A DNA stretch of 64,000 bases from Ramlibacter ginsenosidimutans (lineage in GTDB: Bacteria > Pseudomonadota > Gammaproteobacteria > Burkholderiales > Burkholderiaceae_C). The notes beneath the pieces were generated by a model. It saw only the letters and a program-made list of their open reading frames with translations. It was not told the origin of the DNA and searched no databases. The position numbers were made by a program, and so were the translations under genes. The stretch is taken from assembly GCF_016654015.1 (NCBI RefSeq), contig NZ_JAEPWM010000007.1, positions 186,001 to 250,000 on the forward strand, read 5' to 3'. Shown here piece after piece: positions 27,436 through 37,372 of the stretch; within the stretch, counting starts at the first letter, position 1, and each line of letters starts with the position of its first letter.

Positions 27436-28776
27436 TCACTCGCCCACCCCGCTGCGGCCGATGCCCTGGTACACCAGTCCCGCCCTGCGCACGGCGAACG
27501 GGTCGTAGAGGTTGCGGCCGTCGAACAGCACGCGCGACTTGAGCCTGCGCGCGAGATCGTCGAAGTCCGGACTGCGGAACTCCAGCCATTCGGTCACGAC
27601 CGCGAGGGCGTCGGCGCCTTCCAGCGCCTCGGCCGCCGAGCGCACCAGGCTGACCCCGGCGCGGCCCTTGAGCGCGGTCGCCGCGGTCTCCAGCGCCGCC
27701 GGGTCGTAGGCGCGCACGCGCGCGCCGGCCTGCAGCAGCGCATCGATGATGTCGATGCTGGAGGCCTCGCGCACGTCGTCGGTGTTGGCCTTGAACGCAA
27801 GGCCCCACAGGGCGATCGTGCGGCCGTCCAGCTTGCCGCCGAAATGCGCGACGATCTTCTGCCCCAGCAGCCGGCGCTGGCGCAGGTTCACGTTCTGCGC
27901 GGCCCGCATCAGCTCGGCGGGCTCGCCGGATTCCTCGGAGGTGTGGATCAGCGCGCGCAGGTCCTTGGGGAAGCAGGAGCCGCCGAAGCCGGCCCCGGCG
28001 TACAGGAAGTGCGGCCCGATGCGCGGGTCGGCGCCGACGCCGCGGCGCACCTGCTCGATGTCGACCTTCAGGCGGTCGGCCAGGTTCGCCAGCTCGTTCA
28101 TGAACGAGATGCGGACCGCGAGCATGCAGTTGGACGCGTACTTGGTGAACTCCGCCGAGCGCACGTCCATGAAGAAGATGCGCTCGTGGTTGCGGTTGAA
28201 GGGCGCGTACATCTCGCGGAAGATGTCCTTCGCGCGGTGGTCGTCCGGATCGGTGCCGACCACGATGCGATCGGGACGCATGAAGTCCTCGACGGCCAGG
28301 CCTTCCTTCAGGAATTCGGGATTGGAGGCGACGCTCACCTTGTGCGGCACGCCCCGCGCCTGCAGTTGCTCCTGCACGGCGGCGCGCACCTTGTCGCTGG
28401 TGCCCACGGGCACGGTCGACTTCACGATCACCAGCGTGTCGCGCTCCATCCGCCGGCCCAGCTCGCGCGCGGCCGAAAGCACGTGGCTCAGGTCCGCCGA
28501 GCCGTCCTCGTCGGAGGGCGTGCCCACGGCGATGAAGGCGACGGCGGCGTGCGCCACGGCCTCGGCGTAGTCGGTCGAGAAGCGCAGGCGGCCCGCGGCG
28601 AGGCCGCGCGCGACCACGGTGTCCAGCCCCGGCTCGTGGATGGGGATCTCGCCTCGGCGCAGGCGATCGATCTTGCCGGCGTCGAGGTCGATGCACAGCA
28701 CGTGGTTGCCGGTGTCGGCAAGGCAAGCTCCGGTGACCAGGCCCACGTACCCGGAACCGATGACGGTGATCTTCAT
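27436..28776 (-). CDS. ugd: UDP-glucose 6-dehydrogenase
   Basis: A 446-residue enzyme. The NAD-binding motif is ITVIGSGYVGLVTGACLAD at the N-terminus, and the catalytic cysteine is in GAGFGGSCFPKDLRALI (near residue 260). It oxidises UDP-glucose twice to UDP-glucuronate, a precursor for acidic surface polysaccharide and lipid A modifications. It lies between the O-antigen-ligase-like gene and rng on the same strand. GDP-mannose dehydrogenase is the main alternative, but the [17 protein letters not shown] context fits Ugd. Confidence 0.94.
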   Translation of the reverse strand: MKITVIGSGYVGLVTGACLADTGNHVLCIDLDAGKIDRLRRGEIPIHEPGLDTVVARGLAAGRLRFSTDYAEAVAHAAVAFIAVGTPSDEDGSADLSHVLSAARELGRRMERDTLVIVKSTVPVGTSDKVRAAVQEQLQARGVPHKVSVASNPEFLKEGLAVEDFMRPDRIVVGTDPDDHRAKDIFREMYAPFNRNHERIFFMDVRSAEFTKYASNCMLAVRISFMNELANLADRLKVDIEQVRRGVGADPRIGPHFLYAGAGFGGSCFPKDLRALIHTSEESGEPAELMRAAQNVNLRQRRLLGQKIVAHFGGKLDGRTIALWGLAFKANTDDVREASSIDIIDALLQAGARVRAYDPAALETAATALKGRAGVSLVRSAAEALEGADALAVVTEWLEFRSPDFDDLARRLKSRVLFDGRNLYDPFAVRRAGLVYQGIGRSGVGE

Positions 28777-28850
28777 GGAGAGGCGGCGATGAAGGCCCCG
28801 ATTCTACGGGCGCGGCGTGGCCCGGCCGTTACACCTGTTGCGGCGCGCCC

Positions 28851-30326
<1,476 letters not shown>

Positions 30327-30400
30327 CTTCTTGTGGGCGACTCCTCGGCCACAGGATAACGCAGGAGCCGCTAAACTTGCCCGCTTCGTCCGCAGTTCCC

Positions 30401-31798
30401 GTGACCCCCGACATTCCCAAGTTTCTCCAAGGCGGCGGCGCCATGGGCGAGCGCATCCGTGCCTTCGACTGGAGCCGGCATCCCCTGGGGCTGCCCGAGC
30501 GCTGGCCCGAGTCGCTGCGCATGGCCATGAGCCTGTGCCTGAACTCCAGCTTCCCCACCGCGATCTACTGGGGTCCCGAGCTCCACATCCTCTACAACGA
30601 CGCGTGGTCCGTGATCCCGGCGGAAAAGCACCCGTGGATGCTCGGCAAGCCCGCGCAGGAGGGCTGGTCGGACATCTGGCCCATCATCGGCCCGCAGTTC
30701 CGCCGCGTCATGGAGGGCGAAGGACTCGCGCTGTACGAGGAGATGCTGCCCATGGTGCGCGGCGGGCAGCCGCGCGAGACCTGGTGGAACTACAGCATCA
30801 CCCCGATCCGCAACGCCGACCACAGCGTGGCCGGCATCTTCAACCAGGGCAACGAGGTGACGGAGATCGTGCTCGGGCGCCGCCGCCGCGAGGCGGAGCT
30901 GGCCCGCTGGCGCGAGACCTTCCACCAGGCGCCCGTGCCCGTGGCCTTGCTGCGCGGGCCCGAGCACGTGTTCGAGTTCGCCAACGACGCCTACCTGCGA
31001 CTGGTCGGCGGCCGCGCGGTAGCCGGCAAGGCGCTGCGCGATGCGCTACCGGAAATCGTGGAGCAGGGATTCGTGGAGCTGCTGGACGGCGTGCACCGCA
31101 GCGGCGAGCCCTACATCGGCGCCGGCGCCAAGGTGATGCTGCAGCGGGCGGAGGAAGGCCCGGTGGAGGAACGCGTGCTGGACTTCATCTACCAGCCGCT
31201 GCGCGATGCGGCCGGCCAGGTGGACGGCGTGCTGGTGCTGGCCACCGACGTGACGGAACGGGCGCGGGCCGAGTCGGCGCTGCGCCTGACCAACTGGCAG
31301 CTGGGCGAGGAACGCGCCCGCCTCGCGTCGCTGATGGAGGCGGAGCAACGTGCGCGGCTTGCGCTGCGGCGCGTGAGCGACGGCCTGGAAGCGACCGTGA
31401 AGGCACGCACCGCGGAACTCACGCAGGCGCTGCAGGCGCAGCGCGCCGCGACCGAGCGGCTGCGCGCGGCCTTCGCGACCGACCTGATCTTCCAGGGCTT
31501 CATGGAGACCGACGGCACCTTGCGTGACGCGAACCCGGCGTCGCTGGCCGCGATCGGCTCGCGCCTGCAGGACGTGGTCGGCCGGCCCTTTTGGGAGACA
31601 CCGTGGTTCGCGGCCACCGACGGCGCGCCGGAGCGCATCCGCGCCGCGGTGGATGAAGCGCGCCAGGGCCGCAGCGTGCAAGGCACGATGGCCGTGCGGC
31701 TGCCGCAGGGCGAACGCCAGTTCCGTTTCCTGATCCGCCCGATGGTGAACGCACGCGGCGAACTCGTGGGCCTGATCCCGGAAGCGCAGCCCCTGTAA
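30401..31798 (+). CDS. PAS-domain sensor protein lacking an output domain
   Basis: A 465-residue protein beginning VTPDIPKFLQGGGAMGERIRAFDW (GTG start at 30401). Three PAS modules are visible: about 40-155 (AIYWGPELHILYNDAWSVI), about 165-285 (ETFHQAPVPVALLRGPEHVFEFANDAYLRLV), and about 355-465 (FQGFMETDGTLRDANPASLAAIG), with an Arg/Glu/Ala coiled coil between the second and third. The first module is the type found at the front of hybrid histidine kinases, but the protein stops after the third PAS with no kinase, GGDEF or HTH domain. It may be a truncated kinase or an independent sensor. Confidence 0.85.
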   Translation: MTPDIPKFLQGGGAMGERIRAFDWSRHPLGLPERWPESLRMAMSLCLNSSFPTAIYWGPELHILYNDAWSVIPAEKHPWMLGKPAQEGWSDIWPIIGPQFRRVMEGEGLALYEEMLPMVRGGQPRETWWNYSITPIRNADHSVAGIFNQGNEVTEIVLGRRRREAELARWRETFHQAPVPVALLRGPEHVFEFANDAYLRLVGGRAVAGKALRDALPEIVEQGFVELLDGVHRSGEPYIGAGAKVMLQRAEEGPVEERVLDFIYQPLRDAAGQVDGVLVLATDVTERARAESALRLTNWQLGEERARLASLMEAEQRARLALRRVSDGLEATVKARTAELTQALQAQRAATERLRAAFATDLIFQGFMETDGTLRDANPASLAAIGSRLQDVVGRPFWETPWFAATDGAPERIRAAVDEARQGRSVQGTMAVRLPQGERQFRFLIRPMVNARGELVGLIPEAQPL

Positions 31799-31837
31799 AG
31801 CCGCATGCAGCGGGCAGCGCAGGCTGCCCGACGCCCC

Positions 31838-31855
31838 ATGCGACCAAGGTCCCAT
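31838..31855. promoter_or_regulatory. Palindromic operator-like site 1 (upstream of DUF3300 gene)
   Basis: The inverted repeat ATGCGACC-AA-GGTCCCAT (7 of 8 arm positions match) ends 35 bases before the DUF3300 start. A near-identical site lies at 34982-34999 upstream of the divergently placed periplasmic protein gene. Two such sites in front of genes in one cluster suggest a shared regulator; its identity is unknown. Confidence 0.45.
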
Positions 31856-31890
31856 TGGCCCGGCAGGAGCGCTTGCCTAGCCTCCCGGGC

Positions 31891-33258
31891 ATGCTGTCCT
31901 CTCCGCCACGCCACACGAGTGCGCCAGTCCGGTTCTCCCTGAGTGCCGTCGCTGCCGCTGCCCTGCTGCTCGCTTTCTCGCCCGGCCCGGTGTCAGCCCA
32001 GGCTCCAGCCGCGCCCGTGACGGCGGCTGCGCCCATGCAGGCGGAGCAGCTCGAGCAACTGGTCGCGCCCATCGCGCTCTACCCGGACGACCTGGTCGCC
32101 ATCATCCTTCCGGCTTCCACCAACCCGTTGCAGATCGTGCAGGCGGACCGCTTTCTGGACCAGCGCAAGTCCAATCCCAAGCTGGAACTCAACGCGCAGT
32201 GGGACGACGCGGTCAAGACCCTGTGCAACTACCCGGACATCGTGAAGAAGATGAGCCAGGACCTCGACTGGACCACCCAGCTCGGGGAAGCCGTCGTGGC
32301 GGACACGGGCGAAGTGCTGGAGGCGGTCCAGGCCTTCCGGCGGCGCGCGCAGTCGGCGGGCAACCTCAAGTCGGATGACAAGCAGAAGGTGGTCGTCGAG
32401 CAGAACGTCATCAGCATCGCGCCGGCCAATCCCGAAGTGGTGTACGTGCCGCAATACAACCCGCAGACCGTGGTCGTCGCGGGCGCCTATCCGACCTACC
32501 CCTACTACCCGGCTCCCTACCCGGCCTACTGGTATCCGTATGCGCCGGGCGCCGCGCTCGCCGCGGGCGTGATCTGGGGCGCGGCCATCGGCGCTGCCTG
32601 GAGCGGCGGCCACTACGGCTACGGCGGCGGCAACAACACCATCAACATCGATCGCGGCGACCGCAACACCACCATCAACCGTGGCGGCGACCGCACCAAC
32701 GTCAACAGCGGCAATCGCGGCAGCGGCAACCAGTCGACCCAATGGAAGTCCGACAAGAAGCCGGGCCAGGTGAGCGGCTCGGTGGGCGGCGGCAATCGCG
32801 GCGCGCGCGCGGGCGACACGCGCACGAGCGGTGCCGGCGGCGGCAACTTCGGTGGCGGGGCCGGCGGGGGTGCGGGCGGCGGGCGCCCCGGCACGCAACC
32901 GTCGGGCGGCTTGGGGGGCGGTGCCGGTGGCGGTGCGGGCGGTGCACGCCCCAGCACGCAACCGTCGGGTGGCTTCAGCGGCGGCGCCGGTGGCGCCGGC
33001 GGCGGTGCGCGTCCCAGCACGCAGCCGGCCGGCGGCGGTGGCGGCGGCTTCGAGGGCATGGGCTCGTCGCGGCAGACGCAGCTCGATAGCTCGCGCGGCG
33101 CGTCCAGCCGCGGGGCCGCGGGATCGTCGTCAGCGGGCCGCGCGCCCTCGGCAGCGCCGCGTTCCGCTCCGGCGGGGCGGCCCTCCGGCGGCGGCGGTGG
33201 TGGCGGCGGGCGCGGCGGTGGCGGTGGTGGTGGACGTGGAGGCGGCGGCCGCCGCTAG
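31891..33258 (+). CDS. DUF3300 domain secreted protein with glycine-rich repeat tail
   Basis: A 455-residue protein. Residues 1 to about 36 are a signal peptide (VSAQA cleavage). Residues about 48-200 match the DUF3300 pattern (LEQLVAPIALYPDDLVAIIL, DWTTQLGEAV, EVVYVPQYNPQTVVV). A Tyr/Pro-rich stretch follows (YPTYPYYPAPYPAYWYPYAP), then an Asn/Arg-rich part and from about residue 310 a Gly-rich tail with three repeats of the form RPGTQPSGG, RPSTQPSGG and RPSTQPAGG. Function is unknown; DUF3300 and DUF2950 genes are often adjacent, as here. The ATG at 31891 gives the best signal peptide. Confidence 0.88.
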   Translation: MLSSPPRHTSAPVRFSLSAVAAAALLLAFSPGPVSAQAPAAPVTAAAPMQAEQLEQLVAPIALYPDDLVAIILPASTNPLQIVQADRFLDQRKSNPKLELNAQWDDAVKTLCNYPDIVKKMSQDLDWTTQLGEAVVADTGEVLEAVQAFRRRAQSAGNLKSDDKQKVVVEQNVISIAPANPEVVYVPQYNPQTVVVAGAYPTYPYYPAPYPAYWYPYAPGAALAAGVIWGAAIGAAWSGGHYGYGGGNNTINIDRGDRNTTINRGGDRTNVNSGNRGSGNQSTQWKSDKKPGQVSGSVGGGNRGARAGDTRTSGAGGGNFGGGAGGGAGGGRPGTQPSGGLGGGAGGGAGGARPSTQPSGGFSGGAGGAGGGARPSTQPAGGGGGGFEGMGSSRQTQLDSSRGASSRGAAGSSSAGRAPSAAPRSAPAGRPSGGGGGGGGRGGGGGGGRGGGGRR

Positions 33259-33270
33259 GAGTACACGACC

Positions 33271-34224
33271 ATGCAATCCACTCGTTCGAGGCTTTCCGCC
33301 ATGCAAGACACCCCGCCCGTGCGCCTGCGTACCGCGACCCGCGCCCTGCTCCTCGCTGCATCGCTGTGCATGCCGCTGGCGCTGCTCGCGCAGCAGACCA
33401 CCTTCGCCGATCCCGATGCGGCCGTCGACGCGTTCTCGCACGCGCTGCAGGCGAACGACGAAGCCGCCCTGCTGCAGATGTTCGGCGACAAGTACCGCGA
33501 CGTCGTGATCACCGGCGACCCGGCCTACGACGCCGCACGGCGCGCCGAGGCGGCATCGGCCCTCGCCGCGCGCAAGCGCATCGAGGAGCTCGGGTCGGAC
33601 CGGCGCATCCTGCACATCGGCGCGCAGGACTGGCCCTTCCCCATCCCGCTGGTGCGCGCAGGCGCGGGCTGGCGCTTCGCGACCGAGCAAGGCGCCGAGG
33701 AGATCCTCAATCGCCGCATCGGCGCGAACGAGCGCAATGCCATCTACGTGATGCGTGCACTGGTCGACGGACAGCGGCAGTACGCCGAGCGCGACCGCAT
33801 GGGCGACGGCGTCCTGCAGTACGCGCGCAAGCTGGGCAGCTCGCCCGGCAAGCACGACGGTCTCTACTGGCCCACGCAGGATGGCGAAGGAGAAGAAAGC
33901 CCGCTCGGGCCGTTGGTCGCTTCGGCGTCGGCCGACCTGAAGGATCACGCCGAGGGCGCGCCGTTCAAAGGCTATCGCTTCCGCATCCTCACCAGCCAGG
34001 GCCCGCACGCACCGGGCGGCGCCTACAGCTACATCATCAACGGTCGCATGATCGCCGGCTTCGCCGCGGTGGCGACGCCGGCGGACTGGGGACACAGCGG
34101 CATCATGAGCTTCATGGTCAGCCACAACGGCAAGCTGTACCAGAAGAACCTGGGACCGAAGCCGCCGGCGATCACGAAGTTCGATCCGGGCCCGGGCTGG
34201 ACCGAGGTCGAGCCGGCACCCTGA
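33271..34224 (+). CDS. DUF2950 domain secreted protein
   Basis: A 317-residue protein starting MQSTRSRLSAM with a signal peptide ending near LLAQQ (residue 41). The mature part matches DUF2950: FADPDAAVDAFSHALQANDEAALLQMFG, a YAERDRMGDGVLQYARKLGSSPGKHDGLYWP block, and a C-terminal YIINGRMIAGFAAVATPADWGHSGIMSFMV. The molecular role is not known. A TAGGAG ribosome site at 33256-33261 supports the ATG at 33271. It forms an operon with the DUF3300 gene 12 bases upstream and is followed by a terminator-like hairpin. Confidence 0.88.
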   Translation: MQSTRSRLSAMQDTPPVRLRTATRALLLAASLCMPLALLAQQTTFADPDAAVDAFSHALQANDEAALLQMFGDKYRDVVITGDPAYDAARRAEAASALAARKRIEELGSDRRILHIGAQDWPFPIPLVRAGAGWRFATEQGAEEILNRRIGANERNAIYVMRALVDGQRQYAERDRMGDGVLQYARKLGSSPGKHDGLYWPTQDGEGEESPLGPLVASASADLKDHAEGAPFKGYRFRILTSQGPHAPGGAYSYIINGRMIAGFAAVATPADWGHSGIMSFMVSHNGKLYQKNLGPKPPAITKFDPGPGWTEVEPAP

Positions 34225-34242
34225 GCGGCGCGACGCAATGAG

Positions 34243-34266
34243 AAATGGCCCCGCGGGGGGCCATTT
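34243..34266 (+). terminator. Terminator-like hairpin after the DUF2950 gene
   Basis: An 8-bp stem, AAATGGCC (34243-34250) with GGCCATTT (34259-34266), encloses CCGCGGGG and is followed by GCTTT. A second GC palindrome at 34286-34303 lies just past the end of the converging gene and may serve it. Confidence 0.55.
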
Positions 34267-34306
34267 GCTTTGGGCAGTGCCAAGGCGGCCCCGCGGGGCC
34301 GCAAGC

Positions 34307-34915
34307 TCACTTCTTCGCCGGCTCGACCCTGATGGCCAGGGACTCGGTGTAGAGGGCATGCACCTGGTCGCCCTTCTTGATGTTCTTCAGCTGCTCCGGG
34401 TCTTCCACCACGAGGTCCACGAGGTGGCCGCCGGGGCCCTTGAGCGTGACCAGGTTCTTCTTGTGGTCCACGTGCACCACGTCGGCCAGCACGCTGACCT
34501 GCCGCACGGCCTTGCCGCCCGGCTTCTCGCCCTTCTCGGAGCGCTGCAGCTCCTCGCCGCCCTTCACTGCAGGGGTGCCGCCGCCGCCCTTCTTCAGTTC
34601 GAGCGCCACGGCTTCCGTGTACTCGGCATGCACGCGGTCGCCGACCTTGAGCTGGTCGAAGTTGCGCGCGTCCTCGCCCACCTCGACTTCGACTTCCTTG
34701 CCGTCCTGGCGCTTCATCGTGACGGTGCGCGTGGCCTTGTCGATGTGCGTGATGGTGGCCGTGGTCTTGATGGTCTGGCCGACCACGGCCTTGCCCGGCG
34801 CGGTGGCGACGGCAGTGTCGACCGTGGCAGCGGGCTTCTGCGCGGCGGCCGGCAGGCACGCGGCGGCGAGGACGCCGAGTGCGAACAGCGCGGGCGCAGT
34901 CTTGCGGATCATCAT
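34307..34915 (-). CDS. Periplasmic protein made of two tandem beta-rich repeats
   Basis: A 202-residue protein. Start MMIRKTAPALFALGVLAAACLPAAAQ is a signal peptide; AGGAGAA lies just upstream of the ATG at 34915. The mature part holds two related units: ITHIDKATRTVTMKRQDGKE...GDRVHAEYTEAVALEL (about residues 55-110) and VVHVDHKKNLVTLKGPGGH...GDQVHALYTESLAIRV (about 145-199). A Gly/Lys-rich linker joins them. I do not recognise a named family. It converges with the DUF2950 gene, and its promoter region has the same palindrome as the DUF3300 gene, so the three may be one regulon. Confidence 0.85.
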   Translation of the reverse strand: MMIRKTAPALFALGVLAAACLPAAAQKPAATVDTAVATAPGKAVVGQTIKTTATITHIDKATRTVTMKRQDGKEVEVEVGEDARNFDQLKVGDRVHAEYTEAVALELKKGGGGTPAVKGGEELQRSEKGEKPGGKAVRQVSVLADVVHVDHKKNLVTLKGPGGHLVDLVVEDPEQLKNIKKGDQVHALYTESLAIRVEPAKK

Positions 34916-34981
34916 GGGGGCTTCTCCTGGGGGGTTGTGTGGGTGACCCCGGGAGGATCGGGCGCGCACCTGCGCATCGCA

Positions 34982-34999
34982 ATGGGACCTAGGTCCCAC
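34982..34999. promoter_or_regulatory. Palindromic operator-like site 2 (upstream of the two-repeat protein)
   Basis: Inverted repeat ATGGGACC-TA-GGTCCCAC, 66 bases before the start codon of the two-repeat periplasmic protein and 5 bases beyond the maf stop. The inner GGGACCTAGGTCCC is a perfect palindrome. It matches site 1 (31838-31855) in arm sequence and 2-base spacer. Confidence 0.45.
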
Positions 35000-35004
35000 C
35001 GGCC

Positions 35005-35613
35005 TCACACGGCCAGGCGCAATCCCGCTTGCCGCAGCAAGCCCGCCGTCTCGTGCAGGGGCAGGCCCATGATGCCCGTGTAGGAGCCGGCGATGCGCGC
35101 GATGTGCGCGGCCGCGCGCCCCTGCACCGCGTACGCGCCCGCCTTGCCCATGGGTTCGCCGCTGGCGACATAGGCGCGCACCTGCGCGGGCGTCAGCGCC
35201 GCAAAGGTCACGCGCGAATCGCTGAGGGCGGTGAGCCGGCGCCGACCTGCCTGCACCTCCACGGCGGTGAGCACGCGATGCGTGTGGCCGGAGAGTTCCC
35301 GCAGCATGCGCGCCGCATCGCGCGCGTCCTCGGGCTTGCCGTAGATGGTGCGGCCCAGCGCCACGGTGGTGTCGGAGCAGAGGATGGGCGCGGGCGGCAG
35401 GCCGCGCGCTGCGCGCCGCGCGACGGCGGCGTCCAGCTTCAGTCCGGTCACGCGCCGCACGTAGGCGGCGGGCGCTTCGCCCGGATGCACCGCTTCCAGC
35501 GCCTCGCTGTCTTCGCCGGGATCCGGCAGCAGCAGTTCGTAGCGCACGCCGAGTTGCTCGAGCAACTGGCGCCGCCGCGGGCTCTGGGAGGCGAGATAGA
35601 CGAACTCACTCAC
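35005..35613 (-). CDS. maf: Maf-type nucleoside triphosphate pyrophosphatase (YhdE-like)
   Basis: A 202-residue Maf protein. The signature loop is [16 protein letters not shown] at the N-terminus, followed by [11 protein letters not shown] (catalytic Asp region) and [15 protein letters not shown]. These enzymes hydrolyse dTTP/UTP or modified nucleotides to monophosphates. The sequence fits the YhdE (dTTP/UTP) type rather than YceF, with moderate certainty. The GTG start at 35613 overlaps the end of rlmH by 8 bases. It is the last gene of the yebC-purD-hemF-nadD-rsfS-rlmH-maf run. Confidence 0.92.
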   Translation of the reverse strand: MSEFVYLASQSPRRRQLLEQLGVRYELLLPDPGEDSEALEAVHPGEAPAAYVRRVTGLKLDAAVARRAARGLPPAPILCSDTTVALGRTIYGKPEDARDAARMLRELSGHTHRVLTAVEVQAGRRRLTALSDSRVTFAALTPAQVRAYVASGEPMGKAGAYAVQGRAAAHIARIAGSYTGIMGLPLHETAGLLRQAGLRLAV

Positions 35614-36073
35614 GGTGGTAAGGGTGCCCTGCGTTGATGGACCACGCACGATAGAGCTGCTCGGCCAGCAGCACGCGCACCATGGCGTGCGGCAGCGTCA
35701 GGTCCGAAAGCCGGATGCGCTCGTGCGCGGCCTGCCGGAACGCGGGCTCGAGTCCGTCCGGGCCGCCGATGACGAGCGCCACCGTGTCGTTCTCCAGCGG
35801 CCAGGCCTTGAGCTTCGCGGCGAGCGCCACGGTGGTGAGCGCCGTGCCACGCTCGTCGAGGGCGACCAGGCGCGCGCCCTTCGGAATGGCCGCGGCAATG
35901 CGCTCGCGCTCGGCGGCCAGCAGCGCCGGCAGCGTTTTCGAGGCGCGCGGCTCGGTCTTGACGGCCTTCAGTTCCAGCCGCAGCTCCGGCGGAAAGCGCT
36001 TGGCGTAGTCGTCCCAGGCCGCCTGCGCCCAGTCGGGCACGCGCTGGCCCACCGCGACCACCAGCAGGCGCAT
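35606..36073 (-). CDS. rlmH: 23S rRNA pseudouridine(1915)-N3-methyltransferase RlmH
   Basis: A 155-residue SPOUT methyltransferase, canonical length. It starts [28 protein letters not shown] and has the SAM-knot motifs [12 protein letters not shown] ([15 protein letters not shown]) and [22 protein letters not shown], ending in the invariant GHPYHRE. It methylates pseudouridine 1915 in helix 69 of 23S rRNA in assembled ribosomes. It follows rsfS directly, the usual partner order. Confidence 0.97.
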   Translation of the reverse strand: MRLLVVAVGQRVPDWAQAAWDDYAKRFPPELRLELKAVKTEPRASKTLPALLAAERERIAAAIPKGARLVALDERGTALTTVALAAKLKAWPLENDTVALVIGGPDGLEPAFRQAAHERIRLSDLTLPHAMVRVLLAEQLYRAWSINAGHPYHRE

Positions 36074-36074
36074 C

Positions 36075-36773
36075 TCAGGACTTGCGTGCCGGCGACTTCG
36101 CGGGAGTCTTCTTCGCGGCTACCTTCTGCGCGGGAGCCTTGCGGGCTGGCGCCTTGAGCGCGGCCTTGCCCGCTGCGCTCTTCGCGGTGGTGCGCGCACC
36201 GCCCTTGCCCCCTGCGCTCTTCGCCGTGGTGCGCGCGCCGCCCTTGGCGGCTGCCTTCTTCGCCGGTGTCTTGGCCGCGGCCTTCTTCGCCGCGCTGGCC
36301 TGGCGTTCGGCCGTCTTCACCGCGCTGCTGCGGCGCAGGGACGGCGGCGGGGCCTTCTTCGCGGCGGGAGCGGGGGCCGGCTTGGGCGCTTCGGCGGGCT
36401 TGGCCGCGCCGAAGCGCACGCGCACCGGCTTGTCGCCCCAGATCTCCTCCAGGTGGTAGTACTGGCGGATCGTGGGCTGCATGATGTGGGCGACGGCGGC
36501 GCCGCAGTCCACGATGATCCATTCGCCGTTGTCCTCGCCCTCCACGCGCGGCTTGGGGAAGCCAGCCTCGCGCACTGCGTCGATCACGCTGGAGGCGAGC
36601 GCCCTGGTCTGGCGGTTGGACGTGCCCGATGCGACGATGACGCGCTCGAACAAGGGGGACAGGTGCTCGGTGTTGAAGACCTGGATGTCGTGGCCTTTCA
36701 CGTCTTCCAGGCCATCGACGATGGCCCTCTGGAGCTTCTGCGTGTCCTTCTTGGCGGCGGTTTCAGTCGTCAT
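36075..36773 (-). CDS. rsfS: Ribosomal silencing factor RsfS with long Lys/Ala-rich tail
   Basis: A 232-residue protein. Residues about 8-122 are the RsfS/Iojap domain ([68 protein letters not shown]). It binds L14 and blocks subunit joining when nutrients are short. Typical RsfS is 105-130 residues; here about 110 more residues form a Lys/Ala/Pro tail like histone H1, including the repeat [13 protein letters not shown] / [13 protein letters not shown] and several [12 protein letters not shown] units. Start overlaps the nadD stop (ATGA). Confidence 0.93.
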   Translation of the reverse strand: MTTETAAKKDTQKLQRAIVDGLEDVKGHDIQVFNTEHLSPLFERVIVASGTSNRQTRALASSVIDAVREAGFPKPRVEGEDNGEWIIVDCGAAVAHIMQPTIRQYYHLEEIWGDKPVRVRFGAAKPAEAPKPAPAPAAKKAPPPSLRRSSAVKTAERQASAAKKAAAKTPAKKAAAKGGARTTAKSAGGKGGARTTAKSAAGKAALKAPARKAPAQKVAAKKTPAKSPARKS

Positions 36774-37372
36774 CCGATGTCTTCGTAAAGGTGGTGGGTT
36801 TCAATATAACGGGCAACGGCTGGCTCAACCAGCGCGATGATGTCTTGCTGCGCCGCCCGGCGGGCCCGGATCTCGGTGGCGCTCTCGGCCATTGGCGGCA
36901 GGACCAGCCGGTGGACGCGCACGCCGGGCAGCGCTTCCAGCGCCTGCAGTCCGTCGCCGGAGCCGCGCCCGGCAACGCACAGCACGGCCATGCGGGCAAT
37001 GTCCTGCCAAGCATGCCAACGCTCGAAGCCGGCCGCCTGGTCCTCGCCCATGATGAGGTACAGCTGGGCACCGGGATGCGCAGCCTGCAGTTCACGCAGG
37101 GTGTCGATGCTGTAGGTCGGGCCGCTGCGCCTGAGCTCGCGGTCATCCACCTCCACGCCATCGAGGCCGGCGAAGGCCAGGCGGGCCATGGCCAGCCGGT
37201 GCTGCGCCGGCGTGAGGCCGCGCTCCTTGTGCCATGCATTCCCCGTCGGGAAGACGTAGAGACTATCGAGCGCGAGCTGCTGCACGGCGGCCTGCGCCAG
37301 CACGCGATGGGCGCGGTGCGGCGGATCGAAGGCACCGCCGAACATGCCGACGCGCGATAGCGGCTGGCTCAC
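36770..37372 (-). CDS. nadD: Nicotinate-nucleotide adenylyltransferase NadD
   Basis: A 200-residue nucleotidyltransferase. The GTG start gives [22 protein letters not shown], with the [11 protein letters not shown] adenylyltransferase motif, then [19 protein letters not shown] and the second motif [10 protein letters not shown] (family consensus SST.IR). It converts nicotinate mononucleotide and ATP to deamido-NAD. The GTG overlaps the hemF stop and its own stop overlaps the rsfS start, so all three are coupled. Confidence 0.95.
   Translation of the reverse strand: MSQPLSRVGMFGGAFDPPHRAHRVLAQAAVQQLALDSLYVFPTGNAWHKERGLTPAQHRLAMARLAFAGLDGVEVDDRELRRSGPTYSIDTLRELQAAHPGAQLYLIMGEDQAAGFERWHAWQDIARMAVLCVAGRGSGDGLQALEALPGVRVHRLVLPPMAESATEIRARRAAQQDIIALVEPAVARYIETHHLYEDIG

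Noticed and set aside
32619..33059. Pro-rich open frame on the minus strand opposite the DUF3300 gene
   Set aside because: It mirrors the Gly-rich tail of the DUF3300 protein, as expected for the complement of GGC/GGT codons.
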